Assembly (NCBI GenBank): GCA_033439685.1
Contig: JAUEDM010000003.1
Span: forward strand, 2,882,001-2,946,000
DNA: 64,000 bases
Reading direction: 5' to 3'
Source: Apodospora peruviana
Taxonomy: Eukaryota > Ascomycota > Sordariomycetes > Sordariales > Lasiosphaeriaceae
Position 1 is the first letter of the stretch. Every line of letters starts with the position of its first letter. Shown here one piece after another: positions 21,573-35,021 of the stretch. The notes below the pieces were generated by a model. It ran no database searches. It was not told where the DNA came from and saw nothing but the letters and a program-made list of their open reading frames with translations. The translations under genes were made by a program, and so were the position numbers.

Positions 21573-24500
21573 TCAAGCCTGGAGACCAGCATTCGCGCCC
21601 ATCAACTCGCGAAGAACTATTGTGGCATAGTTGCTGCACTTGAGTTGGAACTTCAGGACAACGGCAACCTTGGTCGCCTTCGTGGCGCTCCCAGCGATGC
21701 CACCATTGACCGACAGAAGAGGGTTCTCCGAAGGAGAGCGGAACTCCGGCATCTCGATGACCGGATCCGTTGTTTCCTCATCGGCGACGGTTTCCTCCTT
21801 GACCTCGGCCTCGGCTGAAGGGATAGTCGAGTCAGCCATGGAAGATTCCGCGGCCAAACCAATCACCGCCGGCAGGTTGGAGTCGATCTCCATCATGTCC
21901 GTTCCCAAGTCCGTGCCGGGCTTTACGTTGTGCGAGTTCATTTGGGCTCGCTCTTGGCCAATAACGCCTGTGTATGGTGTCTCGACATTGACAGGATGCA
22001 TCCGCAAGGAAGAAGGAGGCGAAGATACTGGGCGTAGTTGTTGGGGTGGTTGACCCGCAGCATCAGTGAAAGGGTCGTCTAGACCCTCCAGTTTGACCAC
22101 CAGATTGGATGACGGAGCAGGGGGGTGGATAGCAGATGGTGGGTGGACGCTGATCGAAGAAGGAACGGTATCCTGCAGCCTCAGATCAGGCTGCGACATC
22201 TCTGTAGTGGTCGTCGGCAAGACAGGGGCTTCTTCGGGGCATTCAACTTTCATGTGCTCTCGCGCGACCTTAACACGCTTAGCACCGCCATCAAGTCCGG
22301 TGTGCACCCAAGTCTCGTTCGTAACCATTCGTTGCTCTGGCTCGTGTGAAGCCTTGCGGCGCCGCTCAGCGGCCAATGCGTCATCATGGCCTACGGGATT
22401 TGCCGTAAGAGGGGCCCAGTGAGCCGAAGAAGCGGCCTTTTTGGCCTTCGCCAGAGCCGCCTCCGCTGCCTTCATGCTTTTGCAGATGTCCAAGTCCGTC
22501 GGGTGCATCTGCTCCATATCGTTGGAGTATAAGTGAATGGCGTATTGGGGCTCGCCAATGAAACGGCCGATGAGATGGCGGTAGTTGCCGCTGAGACTGA
22601 ACTCCTTGTTCTTACGGCGCATTTCATAAGGGCTCAGTCCTCCGTTCTCCTCCTTCTCCATGAACTCGCGGTAATACTCGCCAATATCATTACTTGGATA
22701 AATGACATCGTAACCGGGCGTGGGCAGAACAATGTCAAAAATTGTGTACTTACCACTAGCCACATCCTCTGCGGTAAGCGCGCGGGCTTCGGCATAGTAG
22801 CTGTCTTCTTCAGCTTCGGATGCGTTGTCGACATCAATGATGGAATCGACTGAATCACTGTCAGATCTCCCTCCCACCAACACAAGATCTCCTTCGACGA
22901 CACTCGGTCCGTACTTGGACCAGCGACGAGTGGCCACAAAGTTCCAGACAAAGGACTGATAGGCATGGATGTACATCATGCGCATGCCACGAGTAATGTT
23001 GAGGATAGCGCCCATGAAATCCTTAGGGTTCCTACCCAGGTGACGGATAAGGGCATACTCTGAGCTGAAGCGCTTTGGCATGAGCTCCATCGCCTTGTCT
23101 GCCTTCTTAGTCAACTTCCAAGTCGTGATGGCCTTGGCGCGTGCATAGTCATCGCGGCTGTGCTGGAAATCGTTTCCTTGGCTTTGATTCCGTCCATGAT
23201 TATGCCCATTATGCCCATGATGCTGGGGAGCATTCTCGAGGACCTCCTGCAGGAATTGTTCGTCGACGTGGAGAATATCATCAATAGCACCCTCGAAGTC
23301 CTCATTCAGAATCTTCATACCGAGACTGTGAGTCCCAATTGTGTGGGTGCCAAAGCGTTGGAGACCGAAGTAGTTGATGTATCCATGCTGCTTGACGTAG
23401 GCAAGAGCAAACTCAACAGACTCCTGCACCATCCTTGCGCGCTGCTGGATAGAACAGCCACTGTCACCCAGGTTGTGGCAGTTCTTGATAGTGATGATGA
23501 ACTCATTACCACCGTGTTGACCTAGCTGTATCGGTTCTTTTGAATAGGTGAAATCGCCGATCTTGACATTCGGCAACCGAGTGTTGAGCCAAATCATGTT
23601 GGCTCCACGCTGTCGGTAGATACTGACACGTTGGACGGTGCCGGCACGGCGATCTTTTGTACCGGCAAAGCCGAAGTTGGAAGCCTTGACCTTGATAAGA
23701 CGGGCAATGGTGTTGATAGCATCCATGGTGTCTTTGTTCTCCTTGTAGAGTGTGAAATGGAGATAATCGCCGCCAAGCTGAGCAAAACTCGGTCCCTGAT
23801 CACGTCTACCGCGGTTGTCATTGCGAGGGGGACCGCCATAGCTAACGCCACGGTTCCCACGGTTGCTGTTATTCGCACGGTTACCGCGACGAGTGGTCGT
23901 CCATTTAGCAGGGTAGGCAGTGATGATATGTGTACCACTCGTGGTAGAGTCGACACGACCACCGAAGATGCGACGGATTTCCTGCAAAGGGTTAGTAACA
24001 GCTCTGAGGAATATAGTCCTGAAATCTATTGCCATCAACGAACCTGATGAATCTTGGCTCGCGATTCCCTATCTTCGATGGGGCCAAAATCAAAGTCGCG
24101 CTTGTTCTCTCCAGTCAGGGGCTTCTTGGCCTGGATGGCTTCGTCGAGGTCGGCCAGTTTCTTTGCATCATTCTGACCGACCAGACCCTCCAGAATTACC
24201 ATATCGGCATCTGAGATTGGCTGGATTGGGGGGTGATTCTCAATCACAGGAGCGGTATGGTCATTGGTAGAGGGCGTAAGATGGGCGGCTGAGGTAAAAT
24301 TACGCTGGTGTGGCCGGTTTGTGAGCATATGCCCTTGGAACGGTTTGACGGGGCGCTTGCCCCCATTGTCCATCTGCGGATCGAATGGTGTACGAACTGG
24401 TTGTTGCTCTTCTAGCTTGACTTCCTCAAAGTCTTCAAGATGAACCGCACTGCCATCCTTGCGCATCTCGTTTACAAGAAAATCGGTGTAGCTACGTCTC

Positions 24501-24733
24501 AGGTTAGCTTCATACACGATATATATGATATGATAGTGCCTGAGTCCAAGGTAAAACAACCTCAGACTGAGAGGCACTCGGTCATCGAGAGATGAGTCTG
24601 GTGGCACCTACCGCTTGCGAATATCGCCACTCCATGAGAAGTTAATAGGAGCGGAGCGCTGTGTGATGCCGAGAACCTTCTCGGCCTCAGCGCGCACAGA
24701 GGGCACATGAGTACCGTGACGGTTGTTTGCCAT
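21573..24733 (-). CDS. pus7: tRNA/mRNA pseudouridine synthase Pus7 (TruD family)
   Basis: Three exons (24733-24612, 24491-24044, 23981-21573) give 992 residues. Pus7 isomerises uridine in a UNUAR context in tRNAs, U2 snRNA, 5S rRNA and mRNAs. Exon 1 begins MANNRHGTHVP and carries a typical N-terminal GITQRSAPINFSWSGDIRKRY followed by TDFLVNE. The catalytic Asp is in GFAGTKDRRAGTVQ in exon 3; other TruD blocks include YINYFGLQRFGT, KDFMGAILNI and VVLPTPGYDVIYP-like sequence. Two insertions are large: an Arg/Asn/Gly-rich segment ahead of the catalytic motif, and about 250 disordered residues between HLYSNDMEQMHPTDLD and the final KVAVVLKFQLKCSNYATIVLREL strand of the domain. That makes it longer than yeast Pus7 (676 residues). 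Exon 2 joins exon 3 at IHQ/EIRRIFGG. Confidence 0.93.
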
Positions 24734-27700
24734 GGTGACTGGTGGTGACTGAGTGGATGAATACAGTCAGGGTCCAGCGACGATGATCGAATGTGAGTTG
24801 TTTCTAGAAGCTGTTGTCGGTGTGCCAAGTGTGGTGCTCTGCGGCCGAAAGCTTCTATAAGTTAAGGTGCCGGAGGAGTGAGAACCTGGAAAGGTTGGAG
24901 CGCGGGAGTGTGCGAGTCTTGAGCCCAGGCAACACAGCCAAAAGAATGAACGAGATACTTAACCAGCGTAGACAAATTTAAACGCCTGATTCGTATGGTC
25001 TTGACTACTTCTGTCGCTGGTATCGCCCGGATGCGCAGAAGGTGAGGACGAATTTGTGGTGCAAAGGTTGTAGCGTTGGATGCTCCATTGGGTTTAATCG
25101 AGCTAAAGCTTTAAGGACTGTATGTGGCAGAATCGCGGGGCTCTCTCACCGCCTTTATTTCTTAGCTTCTGCTGCAGGGACCGGCTTGCTCCACCGCATA
25201 TCCCTGCAGCATTCTGTTGCTTGATTGGACAATGGGCCTACTATGTATTCTTGGTACTCGACAAACCTCACTCAACTTTCCAATGTCATTGTCATTCAAA
25301 ATCTAATTTGAACAAACAGGTCAACATGACTGACCGGGGAGCCGGAGTCAAATTACAGGCTGGAGCAAGATGAGCCTCACCTAATGAATGAAGAATGACT
25401 CCTACTGATGTTATCATTATTGATGACTTGGGTATTATTACTTTTGGTGTTGTTATCTGCTCTCGCCTTCCAAGCTCCACGGTGTTGTCCTCCCCAGCTT
25501 GCAAACTTCTCAAACCACCGTGCTGCAAGCAACGAACAGTTTGTTAACCAACCCAGCAGCTCATACGCGCTGCATTCACAGTTCTGAGCCCGATCGTTCT
25601 TTACTGTCACTGTGTCCTGATCTTTGGGCCTTCTGAGACCAGGTTTCTTCATCAATTTTCTTCCCGGGGAAGCTCATGTTGGAATGGGGCGAAGTTATCG
25701 TGTAGGTTACTCCGACTTGAAACGTTTCAAGAACTTCAAGTTCGAGAAGGCAGTGGGCAACTGAGCTGCTCCGTCTCCGGTACACGGAGAGGTGCTGGCG
25801 GTGACTCCCAAGGTAAATACGACAAGGGAGACTAGGTAAGATCTGTGCAAACCCCCTTTCCTTTCGGAACCGTATTGGTGTCGAAGCTTTGATGGCGATG
25901 CTACTCATTCGATGGACTTCCGAGTCGAATTGGGTCTTGGACAGGGAAGAAGTGTGTTAGTCCGATGCATCGTGTAAGAGACAGGAAGACTGCTGGCTGA
26001 GATTGTTGGGACGAAGTTTTAGAAAGCAAGTTGGGATTGAGGGACGCATGAGAGAAATAAAGAGAGAGACGAGAGCTCGACCAGAAAGAAGCCAGGAGCG
26101 AAGGCGTCAGGTAGATACGGATTACCTGAGTGCACTATCATGAAGTCTATCTGGTGGCTCTTCCTCCCACGGAGTTGCTCACAAGCTGGCTCAGGGAGGA
26201 TGCCTGACATATGCGATTAGCTGACTGGACTGCATCTGTTGCCTGCTTCCTGACCGTGCCAGCTTGACACTCAGCAAGAGTTGTGTATTTCTGAGCACAT
26301 GAAGACTCGTATATGTCGTGACACAGTCACCGAAAAGTCAAAGACCAGCTGGCCCCGTCGTTTGCTATGATACTTGACCTCCAAATCTACTCCTCGGTTC
26401 ATCTTGCTGTGTCGCTTTGTGGCGAATCCAAGGCTGAGTGGTCCCTTATCATGCGATCACCGACGTCCAGGAACAGTGCTGGCAAGGGTGATGACCTACA
26501 CGCGGACAGCTGTTGTCTCCTATTCTGCGCCGCTCGGCATTTGGTCCTTAAAAATAGGTATCCTATACTCGAACCGTCCAACTTTAGCCAAGCTGTCAAC
26601 CCTCCTCCCGCTTAGTGGTGATGACAAAAAAATGACTTGGGAATGAAGCACCTTGGGGTTTAGCAACGACGGCTTGACAGCGGCTCGGGAAGATCATCAA
26701 GATCTCGCCCCTGGCGTGCCTGGGTAGGTAGGTTGCATCAACTGTCCCGGCGTCCATGAGACTGAAGAATCTCAAAATGGGGTGGAACTGGAACATGGGG
26801 AGAATGGTGGTAGCACAGGCAGAAGGGATCGATCACTCGGGTTGTCAGATCTTTCCAAGATGTGAAGGCTTGAACGGCTGGTATTAAGTGGTGGGAGAGG
26901 TATTGCCAACCTGTATAATGCGAACCATTCACACCCTCGGTATAATGATGGTCGACCATCACTTGAAGTGACAGATGTGGATAGAAAACTACTTCGTACT
27001 GGCGAGATAAAAAAAAAGGGGTCAAACAACAAAGCCGAAAAAGATCGAGGGCTAAAGTCCCAGCCGGTAGGATGTGATGCAGAGGCTGTCGGAGTCTGTT
27101 CGCTTGGGTGGAACCCTCACATTCATGCATGATGAACATCGTTCCATGGCCAGGGCCCGGCCTCTCGTTTCTGGCCCCCCGAAGCTGCACGTACGTAGGA
27201 AGGTAAGTAATCTTACCATGGGAGTTTGTGATTTTGGATTCTGCCTAGATTCTGCCAACCGTTTCCATTCTCGGGATGCGGTTGGTAGAGCCAGACAGCG
27301 GAATTGCACGGGGCTCGGCCTAGTCCAATGAGAACAGTAAAGGGGGATATGGATTGCTTTCCCTGAGTATATCCCCGGTAAACTAAGTTTGTGACATGTT
27401 GAGAATGTCAATTTGATGTTTCGGAGTTTCTCAAGTGCCAATGACAGACCGATCTAGAAGGACTCGCCGTGGTGAGCAAGGTTGCGATGGTGTCGCGAAG
27501 TGGTGGGCTCCTGTATTGCGAGCGCAGTCCAGTGTGCGGTCAGGAACTGGCATCTTCGGTCGAGGATTCCACCCCACGATCGTCGCTGAGGCCTGTCTAG
27601 CTCCGTTTAGCTGCATCGGACAGTGCTGGGCACCCATGCTCTTGGGTTGACGTGCATGAACAACAGCGAGGTTTGCCGACGCATTGCCACTGGAGGTTTT

Positions 27701-28168
27701 GCGGGATGAATAAGACGAGATGGCCTGCTCTCTGCTCTGATTTGCAGATCAGGCGGCGGGATTCTTGGCTTTTTGGAGGGCCCAAGAAGGCCCGTCAGGC
27801 TATGAAGTGAGGGAGAATGTTTCAGCCTGAGCAAGAGATCCTTACGAGAGATGTGCCTCTTCCCGAGGTACCTGAATCTTCGCCGGGAGAAGGAGAGCTG
27901 GCGCGTATGCTATAAGCCAGAGCATGTCCAGCCTCCATTCCGTTTCCGACCGTTCTCGGTGTCTGGTGTTTTCTCTCAAGGTCAGGTCCCGTCGTTGAAG
28001 CTATTCACGAACTGTTGTCGGTTCGAATCAAATAAGCTTTCAGCGCGACCGGCCCCTGGCGGCGCTACCGTAACGGGAATTAAATCGTTATCGATACCCG
28101 ACCGGACCCTGTTGCGATTGCGTGGCATTTGACTGCAGCCCAGCAAGCCACTGAACGGCTCGCCCAGC
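24734..28168. other. 3.4 kb divergent spacer, pus7 / alpha-actinin
   Basis: It contains both promoters. Several frames of 80-150 codons exist on either strand, but none has domain-like sequence, and I could not join them across plausible introns. No RNA gene or repeat is evident. Confidence 0.5.
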
Positions 28169-30883
28169 ATGTCAGAAGTGGGGCTTGTTGACAGCGCTGG
28201 CGGGCTGCGTGGGCAGCCGTCAGTGCTGGCGCCCGGCAACAGCGAAAGCGAAAAGTTCCCTGAATTGGATTGTTTATTACACAATCACGGCCAGTCAGGA
28301 GTCGGCACCACTGCAAGCGCTTCGACCGCTGCCACGTTCGCTGCCCAGAACCTCAACTTCAGCCATATCCACGACCACGACCACGACCCGAATCTGTCCG
28401 GCCGCCCACCTTCGCTTTCAATCCAGTCGGTCGCGTCTTCGTCCGAATATTCGACCTGGTCCGACAAAGACACCACCTTCGACTCGCGCCGGTCGTCCAT
28501 CATCAGCAGCGCCTCCTCGTACGGTCTCCCGTCCCAGGCAGGCTCCCCCGACCGATCTCTCACCCGCAGCCGGCGGGACGCAAAACAGTTGCATGCCGCC
28601 CGTCTGCAGCGCTCAGGCTCGACCAGCCTAGCTCTCGCCTGCAAGAAGGAGGGGACCAAGAACCGCCGCTTCCAGAGGTCCTCCACCAACCCCGCCGACG
28701 CCCTCGCCGCAACCGAGCCGCCGCACGAGCAGGGCCTCACCAGGATGGCTTTCGCTGAGCAGCAGCGCTGGATCACGGTCCAGCAGAAGACCTTTACGAA
28801 ATGGCTCAACACTAAGCTGGAGGCCAGGGAGTTGGAGGTCAAGGACCTGGTACAAGATCTAAGTGATGGTGTATGTTTGGCCACTTTCAGGATGAAATGG
28901 AGCTTGGTGGATGGCTAATATTTGAATAATTATAGGTCATACTTATTCATCTGCTGGAATGTCTCTCCAGCGAGTCCCTCGGCCGCTATGCCGCAAAGCC
29001 CAAGTTGCGGGTGCAGCGGTTTGAGAACGCCAACCTCGCCCTGAACTTCATCAAGTCGCGGGGCATCCAGATGACCAATATTGGCGCCGAGGATGTCGTG
29101 GACGGGAACCGGAAGATTATCCTGGGTCTGATATGGACGCTCATTTTGAGGTTCACAATTAACGACATTAACGAGGAGGGCATGACAGCCAAGGAAGGTC
29201 TGTTGCTATGGTGTCAGAGGAAGACGGCATGCTACGACGAAGTCGACGTGCGGGACTTCAGCGCGAGCTGGAACGACGGTTTGGCCTTCTGCGCCCTATT
29301 AGATATCCACCGGCCCGACCTGATCGACTATGACTCGCTGGACAAGTCGGACCACCGCCGCAACATGCAGCTGGCGTTCGATATCGCTCATAAGGAGATC
29401 GGTATCCCGAAGCTGCTCGACGTTGAGGATGTGTGCGACGTAGCCAAGCCCGACGAGAGGAGTTTGATGACGTACATCGCCTACTGGTTCCACGCTTTTT
29501 CGCAGATGGAGAAGGTTGAGAACGCAGGACGACGAGTGGAAAAGTTCGTGAACAACATGCAAGGGGCGTGGGAGATGCAGAGCGCATATGAGCGGAGGAT
29601 GGCCGCGCTGCTGGCGGGAATGCGGGCGCAGGTCGAGGCCTGGCAGCAATCCAAGTTTGAGGGAACATATGCCGACGCCAAGGCGCAGGCGGCCGACTTT
29701 TCCTCGTATAAAAGAGGCAGGAAGCGGGACTGGGTAGGGGAGAAAAGCGAGCTCGCGACGCTACTTGGAAACATCAAGACCAAGCTGGGAACTTACAGAC
29801 TCCGACCGTACGAGCCGCCGGCAGAGCTTAGTCTCGAGATTATGGATCGGGAGTGGACCAATCTCGCCAAGTCGGAGATGGTACGGGGGCAACTTATCAA
29901 CGAAACCATTAGGGAGTAAGCATCTTTTCCACACCCTCTTTCTTTTCATGAAGCAAATCATATCTAACAAATTGCGTAGCATCAAAAACGCGCTACGCAA
30001 ATCTTTCGCAGACAAAGCGAATGACTTTGCCCTGGCCCTCAACACCATGCAATTAGCCATCTCCGGCTTAGAAGGCGACGTAGAAGACCAGCTACACCAC
30101 GTGCGCAAGCTTTCCGACAACCTACCCCCGCTAGACGCCTACCTACAGGCCATCGCTGCCGTTGACGCCAAATGCCAGGAGGCCAACATTGAAGAGAACG
30201 ACTTCACCACCTACACCTACGACGAGCTCTGCTACGAGCTTTCGTTGGTAAAGGCATCAGTATCCAAGAAGCTCTCCTTCCTCGAGAACCAGATGGTTGC
30301 CCGCAACATGACCAACTTGACGCCGATCCAGCTCGAGGAGTTCGAGTCCGTCTTCCGCCACTTCGACCGGGACGACACCAACAGCCTCGCAGAACTAGAA
30401 TTCAGCGCCGCGCTCGCGTCTTTGGGGCTGGTGTTCTCTGAGGATGAGATGCACGAGTACTTCCTCGCGACGTCCAACGGGCGCGGCGACCGCGTGACCT
30501 TTGAGCAGTTTATCCGGTTCATGGTCGAGGTGACGGAGGACCAGAACACGGCCGAGCAGGTGTTTCAGAGCTTCAGGGAGGTCGCTGACGGGAAACCGTA
30601 CGTCACCGAGATGGACCTGCGCCATTCGCTCGTGCCGGATGAGGTGATTGAGAAGCTGGTGGAGATTATTCCGCTGCACAGCGGACCGGACATGCAGGGT
30701 GATAGAGGTCAACCACAGTATGATTATATCAAGTTTATGGAGAAGTTGATTAGTGACGAGAACACGGCGAACGCGGCTGCTGGGAAGGCGGGAGGTCCGT
30801 TGTTGGATATGGCGAATGGGAGGAGTTTGAGTCCGACGAAGCAGTTACAGCAGCAACAACCAAAGGTTAATGGGTTTCATTGA
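28169..30883 (+). CDS. Alpha-actinin, actin cross-linking protein
   Basis: Three exons (28169-28870, 28936-29915, 29980-30883) give 861 residues. An antiparallel dimer would bundle F-actin in the cytokinetic ring and at tips. A disordered Ser-rich N-terminal extension (about 1-190) precedes two calponin-homology domains: CH1 about 198-305, starting WITVQQKTFTKWLNTKLE, and CH2 about 320-425, starting AKEGLLLWCQRKTACYDEV with FSASWNDGLAFCALLDIHRP. A short helical spectrin-like rod (about 430-670) and C-terminal EF hands (about 672-820, first loop DRDDTNSLAELE) follow. The rod is shorter than in animals, as usual in fungi. The N-terminal extension depends on the first ATG; Met193 just before CH1 is an alternative start. 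The exon 2-3 junction restores IRDIKNALRKSFADKAND. Confidence 0.93.
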
Positions 30884-31575
30884 CGTTGCTGATTACCTAG
30901 GCATTGGGGAATTAGGCGGGTAGCAGCTTGCTTTGACTTGGTCTGCCTGTTTGGAGAGCGGGCAGTTGCCAGCTTTTGGTAGTTTAGTTCCGTTTCGTTT
31001 CTATTTCTGTCGCGGCGAGGCGAGGCGGGTTTGACTATATTCCTCTTTTAAATACAGGCGGTTTTGATAAATATATATTTTTGGTCTTCGTTTTATTCCT
31101 TGGATGTCTCTTCGTTTTCGGTTTACTGCAACTGGTGTATTTTTCAATTTTCAAGCATAGCAGCAACACCCGATGTCCGTGTTATCGACTCCAGCTTCGG
31201 TGGTCACCTCCATACCTAGGATGGATCGATCCATCACCCTCCACCACCCCCCTTTACCATATAAAGAAACACGAGAAAGAATATCATCCTCCTTCTCCTT
31301 GCACATCTGAACGCAAAGACCAAACAATAAAAATGAACAGGAAGCAGCCATTGCGCTCTCTCGCTAGTGTATACCTGACCTAACTAAGTACCTAGGCTAG
31401 ATGCATACTCTCAACAATGGTCTATACAACTGATTATCTACCGCACCCAAATACGTAGGTCGGCTCGCCTCCCAACATATGCTACGCAATTCTAGCCTTC
31501 CTTCATTATTTATCCTCATCCATCACACAAATTAGACCACCAGCCATGCATGCATGCAGTCTTCGTCTTCTTCGT
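30884..31575. other. Convergent 3' spacer
   Basis: 692 bp between alpha-actinin and the VPS9 gene. It contains T-rich 3' UTR-like DNA near 31010-31100 and an AGTACCTAGG motif near 31386. No gene is seen. Confidence 0.6.
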
Positions 31576-34013
31576 CTATTCCTTGAAAGCACCCAGATCC
31601 TTCAGCGCCCCCGCCAGCCGCCTATAATCCCTCAGCAGATCCAGCACTTCACCGATGCGTAGATCCCCAGGGTTCTGGATCTCCATGAACCGCCTGATGG
31701 GCGGGTTGAATTTGGGTGGCTCCTTGGGTGGTAAGGACGGCGCCAGCTCGGGGAATGCCTGAGCATCAAATCAGTCAAAAGTTAGCCTGACTATTCTCCA
31801 GAACTGATGAGTGAGACCAAGAGTAAACAAACCGTCGCCAAATCCACCCCATCTGTTGTCGCTGCAACTCCTCCTCTACTACCAGTTGTCGCGGAACTTG
31901 GAGGCGCAGGAGAACTCGTGGCACTGGTCCGCCCGAACCCTTTAAAGGGTCCAATCCCAGAAAACCGCGACATAGGGTTCAGCGAGCTGCCCAGGTTGCG
32001 CATCGAATCCATTATCGCCGGGTTTGACGAAGATGACGCGGGATTTACTACTCCTCCAGGTGACGGTTGGTGCTGCGCTGCTGCAGCAACACCCTTCTCT
32101 TTAGCAGCAGGATTATCCTGATGGCTCTGGTGCTGCTCGGTCAACGGCAACAGCCCCTTCTTCAGGCTGCTGGCGCTACTACTCCGCGCGCTGTCGGCGC
32201 TATGATCCCTCGAAACCTTTCGCCCGCTGATCAGGTTGAGCATCTTGTCGTCCCTCGGAGTTGAGGAACGTCTGATCGTCCTGCCACCCGTTGTCTCCTC
32301 GTGACTACTGCTATGTATTGAGCTGGCGCCGCTGGCGGTCTCGGCGTCTTCGTCATTGGACGGCGGCGGGGTCCCAATCAGCTTGCGCGCGTCCTCGAGC
32401 GTCTTGGGTACGATCAGGTCGCCGCCTTGGTTCGTCATGGCCTCTGGGTGTTCGCGCAGCTTGCCAATCAGAAACTTGTAGCTATCCCCCAAGCTCATGC
32501 CGATAGTCTTCAGACCCTGGTCGGCCGTGTTCAGCACCGCGTCGCTGGCTGCGTTGAATGCCTCGACCGGGGTGTTTACCAAGTCGCTAAGCCGGCGGTT
32601 ACGCAGCTGCACGGCAGCACGGAGGCCTGAGGGAATGGCGGGGCCGGGAAACGGTTTTTGTCCCGCTGTTACGGGAGTCGTCTCGACAGGCGAGACGGTG
32701 GGAACGGATAGAGTAGATGAGTATGCTGGTGGGAATGTGTCGGCTCTGGGGGTTCCTGCGGCGTTACCGCCGGGCGCTTTCACTGGTCCGGTGGGAGCTT
32801 CGTCGGCACGGAGGGTGGACAGGTCAACGGTTTCAAGGAAGCTTATGGTGGCCTCGAGGTTGGTCAGGCAGTAGGCCGTTTCGCCAAAGAGTTTGGGTTC
32901 CCAGCGGAACCGCTGGATGAAATTCAAGTCACTTATGACATTCAAATTCTCCGGGGGCATGGTAATAAGGGTATAGATCAGCATAGGCATTAGTTCGTCC
33001 GCCGAGGAGGATGGGTGGAAGTGGGACAGGGTGTCGATGATGCTCTTGTGGGCCGCCTTCAGGTGGTTCAGCTTGCCAAGAGGGTATCTCGATTTGTTCA
33101 TCAACACCAGCTCCTTGCGGGCTTGTTCGAGCCAGTTTTTGACATCCTCTTGCTTCTTGGCAACGTCTTCCGGATCAGTGGCCGATACAATCTCGACTCC
33201 AAGATCAACCAGGCCAATGCCAACCACAGAGAGAGCTGCCGTTTTGGAGCGTAGTTTATCATCCTGCGCCTCATCCTGTGTGGTCCGATGACGGTAGATT
33301 TTGTCATAGATGCCTTCACAGAGTCTCCTCTCCACGGCTTCCTCCAGCAGGACTCGCTGCTGCTCCAGTGATTTCCTCGCCTTTTTCCTATCTGCATATT
33401 CCTCAGCAGTCAGCATCTGCTGCTCGGATTCCCCTCTACTAGAGGCAGGGGGTGCCTTCGGCTTCTCCTTGCTCCCGAGCGATGCAGCTTTGGCTCTGAG
33501 CAAGCTCGCAGCCGATGCCCGGGACGAGTTTGACGGCGCCGGAGAGCCCTCACGTCTTTGGCGGGTCGCCAGGCTGTTGAGATGGGTTTGGATGTGGGAG
33601 GATGCGGTGGCGTAGAAGTCTTGGAAGAGGCCGGAGAGGGTATCGATGCTGGGTGGCGAGGGACGGGTCTTGGCCGAGAGTGAGTCGATGAAGCTATCGG
33701 TCAAGCTGATAAGCTCAATAGGCAAACCTTCCATATCCACGGAAGCTCTGGGTGCCTCGGCCGACTCTTCGCTGATTCTGCTCTCGAATGTGTCCGGCCC
33801 ATCGGTTTCGGCAGCTTGCTTCACCTGACCGGCCGACGCCGTCCGTTGTTTTGCGGCGCTGCCAGCCGGTGGAGGGCCATTTTGGAGAGTACTCGCTCTC
33901 TTCGGCCGACTTGGCTCTGGTGAGGCCGGAGCAGGTTCAGATCGGGGAAAGGATCTCGTGGATCGGAGTGGACTGGGACGGTGTCCCGTATTCTTGGTGT
34001 TGGACGAGGCCAT
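31576..34013 (-). CDS. VPS9-domain protein, probable Rab5-family GEF
   Basis: Two exons (34013-31833, 31758-31576) separated by a 74-nt intron give 787 residues. The VPS9 domain lies at roughly 220-400: SIIDTLSHFHPSSSADELMP, then LIYTLITMPPENLNVISDLN and TAYCLTNLEATISFLETVD, the conserved core that catalyses GDP/GTP exchange on Rab5/Vps21 at endosomes. A helical segment rich in Glu/Arg (KKARKSLEQQRVLLEEAVER) precedes it. Long Ser/Pro-rich tails flank the domain. I see no CUE domain, which yeast Vps9 has, so it may be the Muk1-like member; this is inference. The small second exon adds about 60 residues (AFPELAPSLPP to ALKDLGAFKE) that an unspliced reading would miss. Confidence 0.88.
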
Positions 34014-35021
34014 GAGGCTATCGTTCAGACTGCAGGCAACGATTAGAACAGCTCCCGGATGTCCAGAGTTTATGGCTTGTTGAAGTCTCCATAAGGAAGT
34101 TGGTGACGTTACCTTGAGAGGTAGTCAGCAGCTTACCAGAGCTCTGCACCGATGCATGAAGGACTAAGTATGGGCTTGAAACCGCAGACGGGTGTGTATG
34201 AGGCCAGGGGACCAAGGCGAGCGAGTGCTATGTATTATGCCATGGGCAATGGCTGAAGGAGTACTACCAGGTATGTAAGCGCAAGGAAGCGCGGAAGTAT
34301 GCTAGAGGAGGGCAATTTAAACTGCAAAAGGCTGGCGAGTGGGTATTTGCATCTTGGGCTTTGACGGTCGCTGGTAGTTTGTCGGAGCCCCTTTCTGAGC
34401 ACTCACTGTATTTGTATTTTCCTCACCGAGAAGACAATATGAAACTCCAAGGTCAGTCGCGCCGCGAGCCTCATCAACAGCGTGTCATGAGATGGTGTGT
34501 GCAGGTCAGTTGGAGAAGTTTTGGCCTGCTATGACTGATTGGGCAGTGGACGAGCCTCTCTGCCGCCAGTGGCTGAGCCCCCAACAACTCCAACAAGGCG
34601 CTGAAGCCAGGCACGGTGAAGGCACGTTCCAGCGGAGTGAGGAGTTGGTTGCTGGTGCCAGAATTCTGGGTACCTACCTACCTTAGGTACTTGGTCAGTA
34701 CAGTGCAGATCGACTGTTCCGCTAAGTTCAACCTTACCTGGAACACTGTGCCGTTGTGGGCGATTAGATAAGATAGGCTCCATACGCGGATAGGCCACCG
34801 CGCATTGTTTCCGCCATCGGCCAAGCACTGTAAGCCTGCGTCGTCATCTGCTCCCAGCACGAGACACACGCTCGGGGGCTTCTCCCCAACTAAACTCGAC
34901 TTGTATCCTCCAGATTGCCGCCTTGTTGACTTGCCTCTCCCAACATCCTAATAGTTTTCTTATTTAATTTCTCTTTACCACTCACACTCTAGCCGTGCAA
35001 CCCGTCCACAGCGTGCGCGAC
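34014..35021. other. Divergent promoter, VPS9 gene / atg15
   Basis: 1.0 kb with no gene; promoters of both flanking genes. A TACCTACCTACCTTAGGTACTT motif copy lies at 34669-34692. Confidence 0.6.
34669..34692. repeat. TACCTACCTTAGGTAC motif
   Basis: A member of the dispersed TACCT/AGGTA palindromic set, about 330 bp upstream of the atg15 start. Confidence 0.65.

Noticed and set aside
26738..27190. 150-codon minus-strand frame in the pus7/actinin spacer
   Set aside because: No domain-like sequence, no plausible partner exons and no conserved start context.
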